Positions 8,103 through 16,496 of a stretch of DNA of 64,000 bases are shown here, piece by piece (within the stretch, counting starts at the first letter, position 1; each line of letters opens with the position of its first letter). The position numbers and the translations under genes were made by a program. Where the stretch lies: NCBI GenBank assembly GCA_963717455.1, contig OY970336.1:2666001-2730000 (forward strand), in the 5' to 3' direction. The DNA is from Bog-473 sp963717455 (lineage in GTDB: Bacteria > Actinomycetota > Acidimicrobiia > Acidimicrobiales > RAAP-2). A model generated the notes under the pieces. That model did no database searches. It was not told the origin of the DNA and was given only the letters and a program-made list of their open reading frames with translations.

Positions 8103-8348
8103 ATGATGATCCAGGCGAAGGCAGTGCACTCCCAGGCGGACGCACACCGCCAGGAGCTGATGAGGGGGTCAGGGGGCGCTCGTCGCCGCGTGGACGAGAG
8201 CACCGATCCCGGGGCGGCACAGCGCTCGACCTCCGGACCCCCGGTGGCCGGAGGTCGAGCAGTGCGCCGAGCGGTGGCGCCGCGCGTCGGCGCCTGGCTC
8301 ATCCACTTCGGGACCAGGCTCGGGGGGGCAACGGTCCGCACGTCCTGA
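8103..8348 (+). CDS. Possible small basic protein, unrecognised
   Basis: An 81-residue open frame in the 408-base gap between the ArsR-type gene and the sulfatase. The ATG at 8103 is preceded by GAGGTAGAGGG, a fair ribosome binding site, and a TTG at 8049 could extend it. The C-terminal part is RAVRRAVAPRVGAWLIHFGTRLGGATVRTS (about residues 52-81 in pieces), an amphipathic basic segment that looks like a real peptide and resembles other small actinobacterial proteins ending in the same way, from memory only. The middle part is low-complexity Arg/Ser/Gly. No function can be suggested. Confidence 0.4.
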   Translation: MMIQAKAVHSQADAHRQELMRGSGGARRRVDESTDPGAAQRSTSGPPVAGGRAVRRAVAPRVGAWLIHFGTRLGGATVRTS

Positions 8349-8397
8349 GCCTCCGCCGCCGGCTCAGGCCGCCGAGTGTTCGGGCCGGGCCCGCCCG

Positions 8398-9972
8398 ATG
8401 GACAAGAGTTGGAGCATGCCGGGGCAACGCAACGTGCTGTTCATCACGCTCGACCAATGGCGGGGCGACTGTCTCTCTGCGCTGGGCCATCCGGTGGTCG
8501 AGACGCCGACGCTCGACGCGTTGGCCGCCCGAGGCGTGCTCTTCACGAATCACTGGGCGAACGCCGCGCCGTGCGGGCCGTCGCGCGCCTGCCTCTACAC
8601 GGGCACGTACCAGCACCAGAACCGGGCGATCCTCAACGGCACCCCCCTCGATGCCCGCTTCACCAACGTTGCCCTGCTGGCGAGGGAGTCCGGCTACGAC
8701 CCCGTCCTCTTCGGCTACACCGACACCTCGGTCGATCCCCGTGCGGTGGCGCCGGGCGACCCGAGGCTGTCCAGCTACGAGGGCATCCTGCCGGGCTTCC
8801 GAGCCCTCGTCGAGGACCCCTGGGAGCAGGGCAGCCCGGCGTGGGGTCGCTGGCTCACGGCCCATGGCGTCGACGTCCCGGCCAACCCGCACGACCTGTA
8901 CGACCCGATTGACGGATTCCCCGGCGCCGAGGAGCACGGGTCGACCTGGGCGCCGGCGCGCTTCCCGGTAGAGCTCTCGCAGACGACGTTCCTGCGCGAG
9001 GAGCTCGTCAACTGGCTGGAGCGCAATGGCGACACGCCGTTCTTCGTCCACGCCTCCTTCATCCGGCCCCACCCACCGCGACGCAACCCCATCGGCTACC
9101 ACGACCTGTACCCGGCCGAGGCGGTCGGACGGTTCGTCGGCTGCCCGACTCCCGAGCAGGAGGCGGCCATCCACCCGCTCGGGGCGATGGCCATGGGTGT
9201 GCGAGGGGTGGGCGCGCCGCGCCACGAGCGGGAGCGCCGACAGGTCCGCGCCACTTACTACGGCGCCCAACGCGAGGTGGACGACGGCCTGGCCCCTCTC
9301 CTCGAGTACCTGCAGCAGAGCGAGCTGGCCGACTCGACCCTCGTCATCGTCACCAGCGACCACGGTGAGATGGGCGGTGACCACTGGCTGCTCGAGAAGC
9401 TGGGATTCTGGGACGAGAGCTATCACGTGCCCCTCATCGTCGTCGACCCGAGGCCGGAGGCGGACGGGAGCCGCGGGCGCAAGGTCGTCGCGGTGACCGA
9501 GTCGGTCGACGTGCTGCCCACGATCTGCGAGTTCATCGGCGCCGAGGTGCCCCTGCAGGCCGACGGCTGGTCGCTCGCCCCGTTCGTGCGCGGCGAACCG
9601 GCGCCCGAGCACTGGCGCGACACCGCGCACTACGAGTGGAGCTTCGCCGACCCGGTCAACTTGGTGGCCGAGACGATGTTCGGCATCCCCATGAGCCATT
9701 GCTCGCTGGCGGTGGCACGGGGGCCCCGTCACAAGTACGTCCAGTTCGCCACGGCCGCCGACGTGCTGCCGCCGCTGCTCTTCGACCTGGCCGCCGACCC
9801 CGAGCAGACCCACAACCTGCTGGCCGAGGGCGGCCCCGAGGTGAGTGCCGCGGCCTGGGAGGCGACCCAGGAGCTGCTGCAATGGCAGATGCGCACGGCG
9901 GAGCGCACGCTGAGCGGCAGCTTCCTCCACGGGGAGCGCGGGCTGGTGGAGACCCGCGACACGTGGCGGTGA
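8398..9972 (+). CDS. Sulfatase, type I (formylglycine-dependent, cysteine type)
   Basis: A 524-residue sulfatase of the alkaline phosphatase superfamily. The N-terminal metal site is LFITLDQWRGD (Asp19 region) and the catalytic motif is CGPSRACLYTG with Cys59, to be converted to formylglycine by a separate FGE enzyme. The second metal site is in VIVTSDHGEMGGDHWLLEK. There is no signal peptide, so it is cytoplasmic and would act on an imported or internally produced sulfate ester. The start is ATG 8398; a second ATG at 8416 is also possible. It leads a co-directional set of dehydrogenases and small enzymes, so it may remove sulfate as the first step of a catabolic route. No FGE gene is in this window; EgtB at 20346 is a homologue with a different role. 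Confidence 0.9.
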   Translation: MDKSWSMPGQRNVLFITLDQWRGDCLSALGHPVVETPTLDALAARGVLFTNHWANAAPCGPSRACLYTGTYQHQNRAILNGTPLDARFTNVALLARESGYDPVLFGYTDTSVDPRAVAPGDPRLSSYEGILPGFRALVEDPWEQGSPAWGRWLTAHGVDVPANPHDLYDPIDGFPGAEEHGSTWAPARFPVELSQTTFLREELVNWLERNGDTPFFVHASFIRPHPPRRNPIGYHDLYPAEAVGRFVGCPTPEQEAAIHPLGAMAMGVRGVGAPRHERERRQVRATYYGAQREVDDGLAPLLEYLQQSELADSTLVIVTSDHGEMGGDHWLLEKLGFWDESYHVPLIVVDPRPEADGSRGRKVVAVTESVDVLPTICEFIGAEVPLQADGWSLAPFVRGEPAPEHWRDTAHYEWSFADPVNLVAETMFGIPMSHCSLAVARGPRHKYVQFATAADVLPPLLFDLAADPEQTHNLLAEGGPEVSAAAWEATQELLQWQMRTAERTLSGSFLHGERGLVETRDTWR

Positions 9973-10038
9973 CGCCGGTCCCGGCGCCCAGAGGGTGTGG
10001 AATGCTGACGCCTTCCCGACACGAGGAGGCTGGACGCG

Positions 10039-10914
10039 TTGGCGGACATGCAGGGGAAGACGGTCGTCGTCACGGGCGCCAATTCCGGTATCGGATTCGA
10101 GACGGCCACTGCGCTCGCCGGCATGGGGGCCCGCGTGGTGGTGACAGCCCGCAATGCCGACAAGGGTCGTGCCGCGGTGGCGGCGGTCGCGCAGCGGCTC
10201 GGCGGTGAGGCCCAGGTCCAGCTCGTCGTCTTCGATCTGGCCGACCTCTCGTCGGTTCGACGGGGCGCCGCCGAGATCCTCGAGCAGGCACCGAGGCTCG
10301 ACGTGCTCGTCAACAACGCCGGCCTGGTGCTCTCGGAGCGCTCCGAGACCGTAGACGGATTCGAGGCGACCTTCGCCACCAACCACCTGGGTCCCTTCCT
10401 GCTCACCAACCTCCTGCTCGACCGCATCAGGGCGTCGTCGCCCGCGCGCATCGTGAACGTGGCGTCGACGGCCCACAGCGCGGCTCGCAAGGGCATCCTC
10501 TTCGACGACCTCCAGTCCGAGAAGAGGTACGCCACGATGCGCGTCTACGGCCAGTCCAAGCTGGCCAACATCCTCTTCACCCAGGAGCTGGCGCGCCGCC
10601 TCGAGGGAACCGGGGTGACGGCGAACTCGCTGCATCCGGGGACCGTGCGCACCGGCTACGGGGCCGACGGCGACGCCCGGGGCCTCCTCGCCTTCGGGAT
10701 CAAGATCAGCTCGCCGTTCTTCCTGTCCCCGGCCGAGGGCGCGCGCACGTCGGTCTACCTCGCGTCGGACACCGCGGTGGCGGGGGTCAGCGGGGAGTAC
10801 TTCGTCAAGTGCAAGGCGAGGCAGCCCAAGCCGTGGGCGCGCGATCAGGAGGCGGCGCGGCGCCTGTGGCAGGTCAGCGAAGAGCTGGTGGGCCTCAGGC
10901 CGGCGGGGGCTTGA
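10039..10914 (+). CDS. Short-chain dehydrogenase/reductase (retinol-dehydrogenase-like)
   Basis: A 291-residue classical SDR. The NAD(P)-binding TGANSGIGFETA lies at about residues 13-24, the structural NNAG in VLVNNAGLVL near 93, the catalytic Ser in IVNVASTAH, and YGQSK gives the Tyr-x3-Lys pair near residue 172. ARN after the second strand suggests NADP preference. It starts at TTG 10039: an AGGAGG sits nine bases upstream (10024-10029), while the ATG at 10048 would be too far away. The downstream SDR starts only three bases after its stop. Substrate is unknown; homologues reduce steroid, retinoid or long-chain ketones. Confidence 0.88.
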   Translation: MADMQGKTVVVTGANSGIGFETATALAGMGARVVVTARNADKGRAAVAAVAQRLGGEAQVQLVVFDLADLSSVRRGAAEILEQAPRLDVLVNNAGLVLSERSETVDGFEATFATNHLGPFLLTNLLLDRIRASSPARIVNVASTAHSAARKGILFDDLQSEKRYATMRVYGQSKLANILFTQELARRLEGTGVTANSLHPGTVRTGYGADGDARGLLAFGIKISSPFFLSPAEGARTSVYLASDTAVAGVSGEYFVKCKARQPKPWARDQEAARRLWQVSEELVGLRPAGA

Positions 10915-10917
10915 GCG

Positions 10918-11706
10918 ATGCGGGTGCTCGTCACCGGGGCGGCGAGGGCCATCGGCCGGGCCACGGTCGAGGTGCTGGCCGAACGGGGACACGAAGTCGT
11001 GGCGACGGCACGGGACGTGGGCGCCCTGGGGGGGTTGCGGGCTGCAGTGGTCCTGCCGCTCGATGTGAGTGACCCCGAGTCGGTCCGTGCCGCTGTGGCC
11101 GAGGCGGGCGAGCTCGACGCGGTGGTCAACAACGCCGGGTTGACTGGCCACGGTCCGCTCGAGACGTACCCTCCCGACGCCTTCGCCCGGGTCCTCGACG
11201 TCAACACCATCGGCCCGCTGCGGATGGCGCAGGCCGTGGCGCCTTCGTGGCGCGAGCGCGGGAGCGGGGTGCTGGTGAACATCAGCTCGGTCCAGGGCAA
11301 GATCGGCACGCCCCTCGAAGGTGCCTACGCCGCGTCGAAGCACGCCCTCGAGGCGCTGTCCGAGTCGTTGTACTTCGAGCTCGGGCACTTCGGGATCCGC
11401 GTCGTCATCATCGAGCCGGGGTACATCGCACCGGGGATGAAGCACGAGGCGGACTATCCGGGGCCGGCGGTCTACGGGGACCTCCATGCGCAATGGAGCG
11501 GGACGGTCGCCACGCTGACCGGCCCCGGGGGGAGACCGGGCCCCGAGGTGGTGGGCAGCGCGGTGGCCGACGCCCTCGAGGACCCGGCGACGCCGCTGCG
11601 GGTCGAGATCGGCAAGGACGCCGCCATGGTGCTCGGTCTCCGGAGGACGCTCGACGACGCCACATTCGAAGCCACCATGCGCCAGGCGCTGGGCCTCACC
11701 TGGTGA
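10918..11706 (+). CDS. Short-chain dehydrogenase/reductase
   Basis: A 262-residue classical SDR. It has the cofactor loop VTGAARAIGRAT at about residues 5-16, ATARD marking the second strand, VNNAGLTGHG, the catalytic Ser in VNISSVQGKIG and the pair YAASKHALEALSES with Tyr and Lys. The C-terminal IIEPGYIAPGM segment is normal for the family. It follows the first SDR by three bases and is followed after 13 bases by the EthD-like gene, so it belongs to the same transcript. Two different SDRs in a row suggest successive oxidations or reductions on one substrate. Confidence 0.88.
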   Translation: MRVLVTGAARAIGRATVEVLAERGHEVVATARDVGALGGLRAAVVLPLDVSDPESVRAAVAEAGELDAVVNNAGLTGHGPLETYPPDAFARVLDVNTIGPLRMAQAVAPSWRERGSGVLVNISSVQGKIGTPLEGAYAASKHALEALSESLYFELGHFGIRVVIIEPGYIAPGMKHEADYPGPAVYGDLHAQWSGTVATLTGPGGRPGPEVVGSAVADALEDPATPLRVEIGKDAAMVLGLRRTLDDATFEATMRQALGLTW

Positions 11707-11719
11707 GACGGGAGGGACC

Positions 11720-12442
11720 GTGGAGAAGTTGATGTACCTGGTCTGGCTCGATCCGGCCAGCACGCGGGCCGAGGTGGCCGAGGCCGTGCTCGGCCCGGTG
11801 GCCGGGGGGCTCCTCTCGCTCGACCCGCTGCGCCTGAGCATCGACGTGTGGGATCCCGACAGCCACATCCCGGCCCCGGTACCGACGCCCGAGGGCGAGA
11901 CGCCGCTGCATGCGCTCGTGTCCCTCTGGATCGACGCCGTCGACTACCGGGAGCCCTTCGAGAAGGTGCTCGCCGCCTCAGCCGAACGGCTGGCCGGCTA
12001 CGAGGTGGTCGAGTCGTTGTACCGCGACTACGGGGGGAACCAGTGGTCGGCGCCGCGGTCGTGGCCCGACGGGCGGCGGTCGCCGGGTGTGCTCACGGTC
12101 GCCCTCCTGCAGCAACACCCGGCGCAGACCTTCGACGAGTGGACGACGAGATGGCACACCCGGATCTCACCCATCACCGAGGCGATCCAGCCACGCTGCC
12201 GTTACGTCCGCAACGCCGTCTTCCGGGCGGTCACCGACGGGGCCCCACCGATACGGGGCATCGTGGAGGAGGCGTGGCCCTCCCTGGAGCACGTGACGGA
12301 TCCCATGTTGTTCTACTGCGCCGACGGCGACACCGAGCGCATGAACGCCCACGTGTCGCAGATGATCGAGGAGATCAACGCCTTCGTCGACCTCAGCACC
12401 CTGCGGAGTGTCACCATGAGTGAATGGATCCTGAAGTCGTGA
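11720..12442 (+). CDS. EthD-like dimeric alpha/beta-barrel protein
   Basis: A 240-residue protein with two halves that each resemble the ferredoxin-like alpha/beta-barrel fold of the EthD family. The second half has the clearer pattern, HPAQTFDEWTTRWHTRISPI followed by YVRNAVFRAVTDGAPPIRGIVEEAW, which fits EthD-type proteins found in degradation operons. The start is GTG 11720 behind GGGAGGGACC. It sits between SDR genes and a SnoaL-like protein and overlaps the latter. EthD proteins are often required for catabolic P450 or dehydrogenase pathways, but the chemical role here is not known. Confidence 0.7.
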   Translation: MEKLMYLVWLDPASTRAEVAEAVLGPVAGGLLSLDPLRLSIDVWDPDSHIPAPVPTPEGETPLHALVSLWIDAVDYREPFEKVLAASAERLAGYEVVESLYRDYGGNQWSAPRSWPDGRRSPGVLTVALLQQHPAQTFDEWTTRWHTRISPITEAIQPRCRYVRNAVFRAVTDGAPPIRGIVEEAWPSLEHVTDPMLFYCADGDTERMNAHVSQMIEEINAFVDLSTLRSVTMSEWILKS

Positions 12443-12903
12443 CGCCCGCGTGGAGCCGGGAAGAGCTGGAGCGGGCCCACCGGCACTACATGGAGACGGC
12501 CGCCCGGTGTGCGGCCAGTGGGGAGTGGCGCGACTGGGCGGACCTCTTCACCGACGATGCGGTGTATCTCGAGCACACGTTCGGCACCTTCCAGGGGCCC
12601 GACGAGATCTACTCGTGGATCGCGCCCCTCATGGCCGAGTGGCCCAACCGGGCGATGACGTCGTTCCCGCACTCGTGGTGCGTGTGCGACGAGGAGCGCG
12701 GCTGGTGGATATGCCGGATTGAGAACCGGATGCAGGATCCCGGTGACGGGTCGGTGCACCAAGCGCACAACATCACAGTGCTCCATTACGCGGGGGACAT
12801 GAAATTCTCGTACGAGGAGGACGCCTACAACCCGGCGAGCTTCGGCCCGATGATCGAGGCCTGGACGGAGGCGTTCGCCGCCAACGGCGGCACCCCGGGC
12901 TGA
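12439..12903 (+). CDS. SnoaL-like (NTF2 fold) protein
   Basis: A 154-residue protein with the NTF2-like cone fold of SnoaL-type cyclases, isomerases and hydratases. The N-terminal helix ERAHRHYMETAARCAASG leads into WADLFTDDAVYLEHTFGTFQGPDEIYSWI, the standard SnoaL start with pocket acids. I prefer the GTG at 12439, which overlaps the stop of the EthD-like gene as GTGA; the ATG at 12424 would add five residues and a 19-base overlap. Its stop overlaps the next start as TGATG. Members act on cyclic ketones or epoxides and often lie in terpenoid or polyketide pathways. Confidence 0.75.
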   Translation: MTPAWSREELERAHRHYMETAARCAASGEWRDWADLFTDDAVYLEHTFGTFQGPDEIYSWIAPLMAEWPNRAMTSFPHSWCVCDEERGWWICRIENRMQDPGDGSVHQAHNITVLHYAGDMKFSYEEDAYNPASFGPMIEAWTEAFAANGGTPG

Positions 12904-13346
12904 TGCCGTACCACCCGATGGCGGACGGCGAGGTGCGCGCGTTCCTCGCCGCGCTGCCCGCTCGGACCGGGAAGCTGGCGACGGTGCGCGCCGACGGTCG
13001 GCCCCACGTCGCGCCGGTGTGGTACGTCGTCCACGACGACGACGACGGGTCCCTCGTCTTCACCACGGGTGAGTCGACGGTGAAGGGTCGGAACCTGCGC
13101 CGGGATCCCAGGGCGGCGCTGTGCGTAGACGACGACCGGCCACCGTTCAGTTTCGTGGTGGTCGAGGGTGTGGCCGAGATCGACGACGACCCCGCCGAGC
13201 TGCGCCGCTGGGCCACCGTGCTCGGCGGCCGCTACATGGGCGCCGAGCGGGCCGAGGAGTACGGGGCGCGTAACGGCGTCCCCGGCGAGCTCGTGGTGCG
13301 CCTGCGTCCGACGCGGGTCACCTCGGCCCGCGACCTGGCTGACTGA
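12903..13346 (+). CDS. PPOX-class F420-dependent oxidoreductase
   Basis: A 147-residue split-barrel flavin/deazaflavin-binding protein. The opening FLAALPARTGKLATVRADGRPHVAPVWYVV (pieces at about residues 14-43) is the standard start of F420-dependent PPOX proteins, and TVKGRNLRRDPRAALCVDD at about 60-78 forms the phosphate and F420 pocket. FMN or biliverdin binding cannot be excluded. Its ATG overlaps the upstream stop (TGATG), so it closes the putative degradative operon. F420-dependent reductases in such operons often hydrogenate activated double bonds, which would complement the two SDRs. Confidence 0.8.
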   Translation: MPYHPMADGEVRAFLAALPARTGKLATVRADGRPHVAPVWYVVHDDDDGSLVFTTGESTVKGRNLRRDPRAALCVDDDRPPFSFVVVEGVAEIDDDPAELRRWATVLGGRYMGAERAEEYGARNGVPGELVVRLRPTRVTSARDLAD

Positions 13347-13380
13347 CGGCGGCGTCCGCCGGGGACAGGGGCGGCTCGGT

Positions 13381-15036
13381 TCAGCCGCCGCTGGCGCCCG
13401 CTCCGGCGCCGGCCAGTACGCCGCCCCCGAGCTTGGGGCCGCGTTGCGTCCCCTCGTCGTCCTTCGACCCTCTTGTGAGCCGCGGCAGGCCCGCCCGGCC
13501 CTTCGAGCTCGAGGCGAACTGCGCCAGGGGCGTGATCGTCACCGCCAAGAGCAGGGTGACGAGCAGCAGGTCCTGCAAGAAGAAGGTGTGGATCACGCTC
13601 ATGTAGATGTTGTGGATCGACGTCACGCCGGCGAAGGCCCAGAACGTGCTGATCACGATCAGCGCCGTGCGGAGACGCCCGACCGCTGCCGGCGCCAGCA
13701 CGACGACGCCCCATGTCACGTACCAGGACCAGACGATGGGTCCGAGCAGGGCCAGGACCAGGAGCGTGAGGCCGAGGCACCGGACGACGCCCTCGCGGGG
13801 CGACCGCATCAGTTGCCGGTACCCGACGTAGCCGGCGATGAGCAGTCCCAGCACACTGAAGACCGGGCGCGCGTGCATGGTCGAGATGGGGACCTGCACC
13901 AGGTGGCTGAAGATCGAGACGCCCCGCGCCACGACGTTGACCGGTGTGACGCCGGTGAAGGCCGCGTCGGCGGTGGTGGTCGTGCGCACCCAACCCCAGC
14001 CCGTTCCCGAGATGAGCGCCATCACCTCCATCGTCGCGAGCCCGATCGCTCCGGCGGCGGCGGTGTGGGCGATGCGGCGGCGGGTGGACGCGCCAGTGCC
14101 GGCCCAGACCCACCCGAGGAAGAGAACGCCCAGCACGGCGGGGGACTTCACACCCGCCGCGAGCGCGCACACGATGACACCGGGAACGGTGCCGAAACGT
14201 TTGGCCACGGCCAGCCCGGCCACCAAGAGCCCGACCATCAGGGCGTCGTTGTGTTCGCCCCCGACCAATGCGAGCAGGACGAGAGGTGACCCAGCCCCGA
14301 TCAGGACGGCGTGGGCCGGGTCGTGCTTGAGCGACCGAGCCAGCGTCGGGGTCGCGGCGACCATCAGCGCGATACCCGCGACCTCCAGGAGGCGCAGCAG
14401 GACGAGGTCGACCAGGATCTGGTGCCCCGAGCCCTGGTCGACGGCTCCGTCGACCATCAGGAAGGTCGGGCCGTACGGCGACTCGGCCCCTGACCACGTC
14501 GAGTCGGCGAGGGTGTTGAACGGTGTCACCCCAAGCACGTTGGGCCCGTAGGAGTACGGGTTGATGTGGTGGCTGACCATCTCGCCCTGCGCGGCGTACG
14601 TGTAGACGTCCCGGCTGAACAACGGCGGCGCCAGCAGCAGCGGCACCGCCCAGATCGCCACGACGAGCACGACGCGCTTGACCGGGAATCCCTGGTTGCG
14701 CTTCAGGTGGCCGAGGAAGCCGATCCAGACGCGGGTCAGGAGGATGAGCCCGCCGAACACGAGCGCCAATGAGACGACGGGGGGCAGTGTGTCGCCCGCG
14801 CCGAACGACCCGAACAGTCCGCCCGGCATGCCGAAGAACCATGCGCCGGGGAGGTGGGTCTCGAACGACTGGCCGCCGAGGACGGCGCCAACGACGATTG
14901 CGGTCGTGCCGACGAACCCGAGGACCGCCGTGCGCGCGAGACCAAGACGAACCTCCGGTTGCGGCGGCGCGTGGAATGCCGCGGTCTCGAGTGGAGCGTC
15001 GGTGTCGGGGAGAGCGCTCGGGATCACGAGCTCCAT
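13381..15036 (-). CDS. Polyprenol-phosphate-mannose-dependent alpha-mannosyltransferase-like GT-C membrane protein (MptB type)
   Basis: A 551-residue integral membrane protein with about 13 hydrophobic segments. The first extracytoplasmic loop carries LFSRDVYTYAAQGEMVSHHI and NPYSYGP, the signature of the actinobacterial MptA/MptB family, whose members elongate lipomannan cores from polyprenyl-phosphate mannose on the outer side of the membrane. The Asp of SRD is the expected catalytic residue. I choose the ATG at 15036 because AAGGAA stands about seven bases upstream; a TTG at 15096 would add 20 unconserved residues. The C-terminal 50 residues are cytoplasmic and low-complexity. It is divergent from sqdB, so the donor or acceptor may involve a sulfoquinovose glycan; that is inference. 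Confidence 0.8.
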   Translation of the reverse strand: MELVIPSALPDTDAPLETAAFHAPPQPEVRLGLARTAVLGFVGTTAIVVGAVLGGQSFETHLPGAWFFGMPGGLFGSFGAGDTLPPVVSLALVFGGLILLTRVWIGFLGHLKRNQGFPVKRVVLVVAIWAVPLLLAPPLFSRDVYTYAAQGEMVSHHINPYSYGPNVLGVTPFNTLADSTWSGAESPYGPTFLMVDGAVDQGSGHQILVDLVLLRLLEVAGIALMVAATPTLARSLKHDPAHAVLIGAGSPLVLLALVGGEHNDALMVGLLVAGLAVAKRFGTVPGVIVCALAAGVKSPAVLGVLFLGWVWAGTGASTRRRIAHTAAAGAIGLATMEVMALISGTGWGWVRTTTTADAAFTGVTPVNVVARGVSIFSHLVQVPISTMHARPVFSVLGLLIAGYVGYRQLMRSPREGVVRCLGLTLLVLALLGPIVWSWYVTWGVVVLAPAAVGRLRTALIVISTFWAFAGVTSIHNIYMSVIHTFFLQDLLLVTLLLAVTITPLAQFASSSKGRAGLPRLTRGSKDDEGTQRGPKLGGGVLAGAGAGASGG

Positions 15037-15198
15037 CGGGGATTCCTTACCTGAACTCTCGTGGCGGGCCGCCGCGGGAGCAAGTATCTTCATCAAACTG
15101 CAGTGATTCTGTCACAGTTGCAGGCGGATTTGGGGACCCGAGACCTTCCCTAACGGGATTCTCAGGAAAATCCCAGCTTAGAAGGGGAAACTCCATCC

Positions 15199-15228
15199 GT
15201 CACGTATGTGAAATCCGGCTGTCACGTA
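15199..15228 (+). promoter_or_regulatory. Two GTCACGTA direct repeats upstream of sqdB
   Basis: GTCACGTA occurs at 15199-15206 and again at 15221-15228, 22 bases apart start to start, about two helical turns. The first copy runs into CACGTATGTG, a small dyad. Both lie just before the ribosome binding site GGAAGG (15232-15237) of sqdB. Position and spacing suit a regulator site; none is known to me. Confidence 0.35.
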
Positions 15229-15243
15229 AACGGAAGGTGTCAG

Positions 15244-16449
15244 GTGCGAGTACTGGTCCTCGGGGGCGATGGGTATCTGGGTTGGCCGACGGCGCTGCAT
15301 CTTTCCAGGGCAGGCTACGACGTGGGAGTGGCGGACAACTTCGCCCGCAGGGGCTACGACCTCGAAATGGGGGTCGACTCCCTCGTCCCGATCGCGTCGC
15401 TGCACCGGAGGGTGGACTGCTGGGAGGAGGTCTCGGGGAAACATTTCGACGTCTTCATCGGCGACCTGACCGAGGAGGAGTTCGTCTACGACATGGTGGG
15501 CAGCTTCCGGCCGGACGCCGTCGTCCACTTCGCAGAGCAGCGCAGCGCCCCGTACTCAATGGTCGACCGCAAGCATGCCGTCTACACACAGGTCAACAAC
15601 GTCGTGGGCACGCTGAACCTGCTCTATGCCATCGCGGACGTGGACCCGTCGATCCACCTCGTCAAGTTGGGGACGATGGGGGAGTACGGCACCCCCAACA
15701 TCGATATCGAAGAGGGCTACATCGAGATCACCCACCGGGGCCGGACCGACGTCCTGCCCTTCCCGAAGCAGCCCGGGAGCTTCTACCATCTGTCCAAGGT
15801 CCACGACAGCCACAACATCGCGTTCTGCTGCCGGACCTGGGGCCTCCGCTCGACCGACCTCAACCAGGGAGTCGTCTACGGGCAGTCGACCCCCGAGACC
15901 ACGCTGCACGCCGACCTGGCGACCCGCTTCGACTACGACGCCGTCTTCGGCACCGTGCTGAACCGCTTCGTGATCCAGGCGGCGGCCGGAGAGCCCCTCA
16001 CCGTCTACGGGAAGGGCGGGCAGACGCGGGGATTCCTCGACATCCGTGACACGCTGGCCTGCGTCGAGCTGGCGATCCGGAACCCTGCCAAGGCCGGCGA
16101 GTTCCGTGTCTTCAACCAGTTCACCGAGTCCTTCTCGGTCGGCCAGCTGGCGCAGAAGGTCTCGGACGCGGCCGGCGGGGCCAAGATCATCCACCTGGAC
16201 GACCCGCGGGTCGAGTTGGAGGAGCATTACTACCGGGCGGCCCACACCAAGCTGCTCGACCTGGGACTGCTGCCCTTCCTGCTCGGTGACGAGTTGCTGG
16301 CCGATCTCCTCTCCATCGCCCGCACCCATATCGGCCGCCTCGAGCGGTCGGCCCTCGAGCCACACGTGCAATGGCGCTCCACGTCGAGCAACATCACCCG
16401 CACCGCCAGGTCGCAGCCGGAGGAGTCCCCTTCGGAGCGCCCCCTCTAG
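15244..16449 (+). CDS. sqdB: UDP-sulfoquinovose synthase
   Basis: A 401-residue SDR-type enzyme that makes UDP-sulfoquinovose from UDP-glucose and sulfite using bound NAD. The nucleotide loop is VLVLGGDGYLGWPTALHL at the N-terminus. The catalytic set is Thr144 in KLGTMGEYGTPN, Tyr181 and Lys185 in YHLSK, matching the Thr-Tyr-Lys triad of plant SQD1 in both order and nearly in numbering. HFAEQRSAPYSM and YGKGGQTRGFLDIRDT are further family blocks. The start is GTG 15244 with GGAAGG six bases upstream. The product feeds either the sulfolipid SQDG or sulfoquinovose-bearing glycans. No SqdX-type glycosyltransferase is adjacent; the neighbours are two membrane proteins of GT-C type. Confidence 0.93.
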   Translation: MRVLVLGGDGYLGWPTALHLSRAGYDVGVADNFARRGYDLEMGVDSLVPIASLHRRVDCWEEVSGKHFDVFIGDLTEEEFVYDMVGSFRPDAVVHFAEQRSAPYSMVDRKHAVYTQVNNVVGTLNLLYAIADVDPSIHLVKLGTMGEYGTPNIDIEEGYIEITHRGRTDVLPFPKQPGSFYHLSKVHDSHNIAFCCRTWGLRSTDLNQGVVYGQSTPETTLHADLATRFDYDAVFGTVLNRFVIQAAAGEPLTVYGKGGQTRGFLDIRDTLACVELAIRNPAKAGEFRVFNQFTESFSVGQLAQKVSDAAGGAKIIHLDDPRVELEEHYYRAAHTKLLDLGLLPFLLGDELLADLLSIARTHIGRLERSALEPHVQWRSTSSNITRTARSQPEESPSERPL

Positions 16450-16496
16450 CCTCCCGCTCGAGGCTCCTCCCAGGGTGAAGGGCTAGCTTTCGTCGA

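Noticed and set aside
8299..11868. Minus-strand open frame of nearly 1200 codons
   Set aside because: It is antisense to the sulfatase, two SDRs and part of the EthD-like gene, all of which have clear family motifs. Its own translation is Arg/Gly/His-rich with no domain. Such shadows are expected at this GC content.
13347..13380. Terminator between the convergent PPOX and MptB-like genes
   Set aside because: Only short GC-rich sequence with no perfect stem or T-run.
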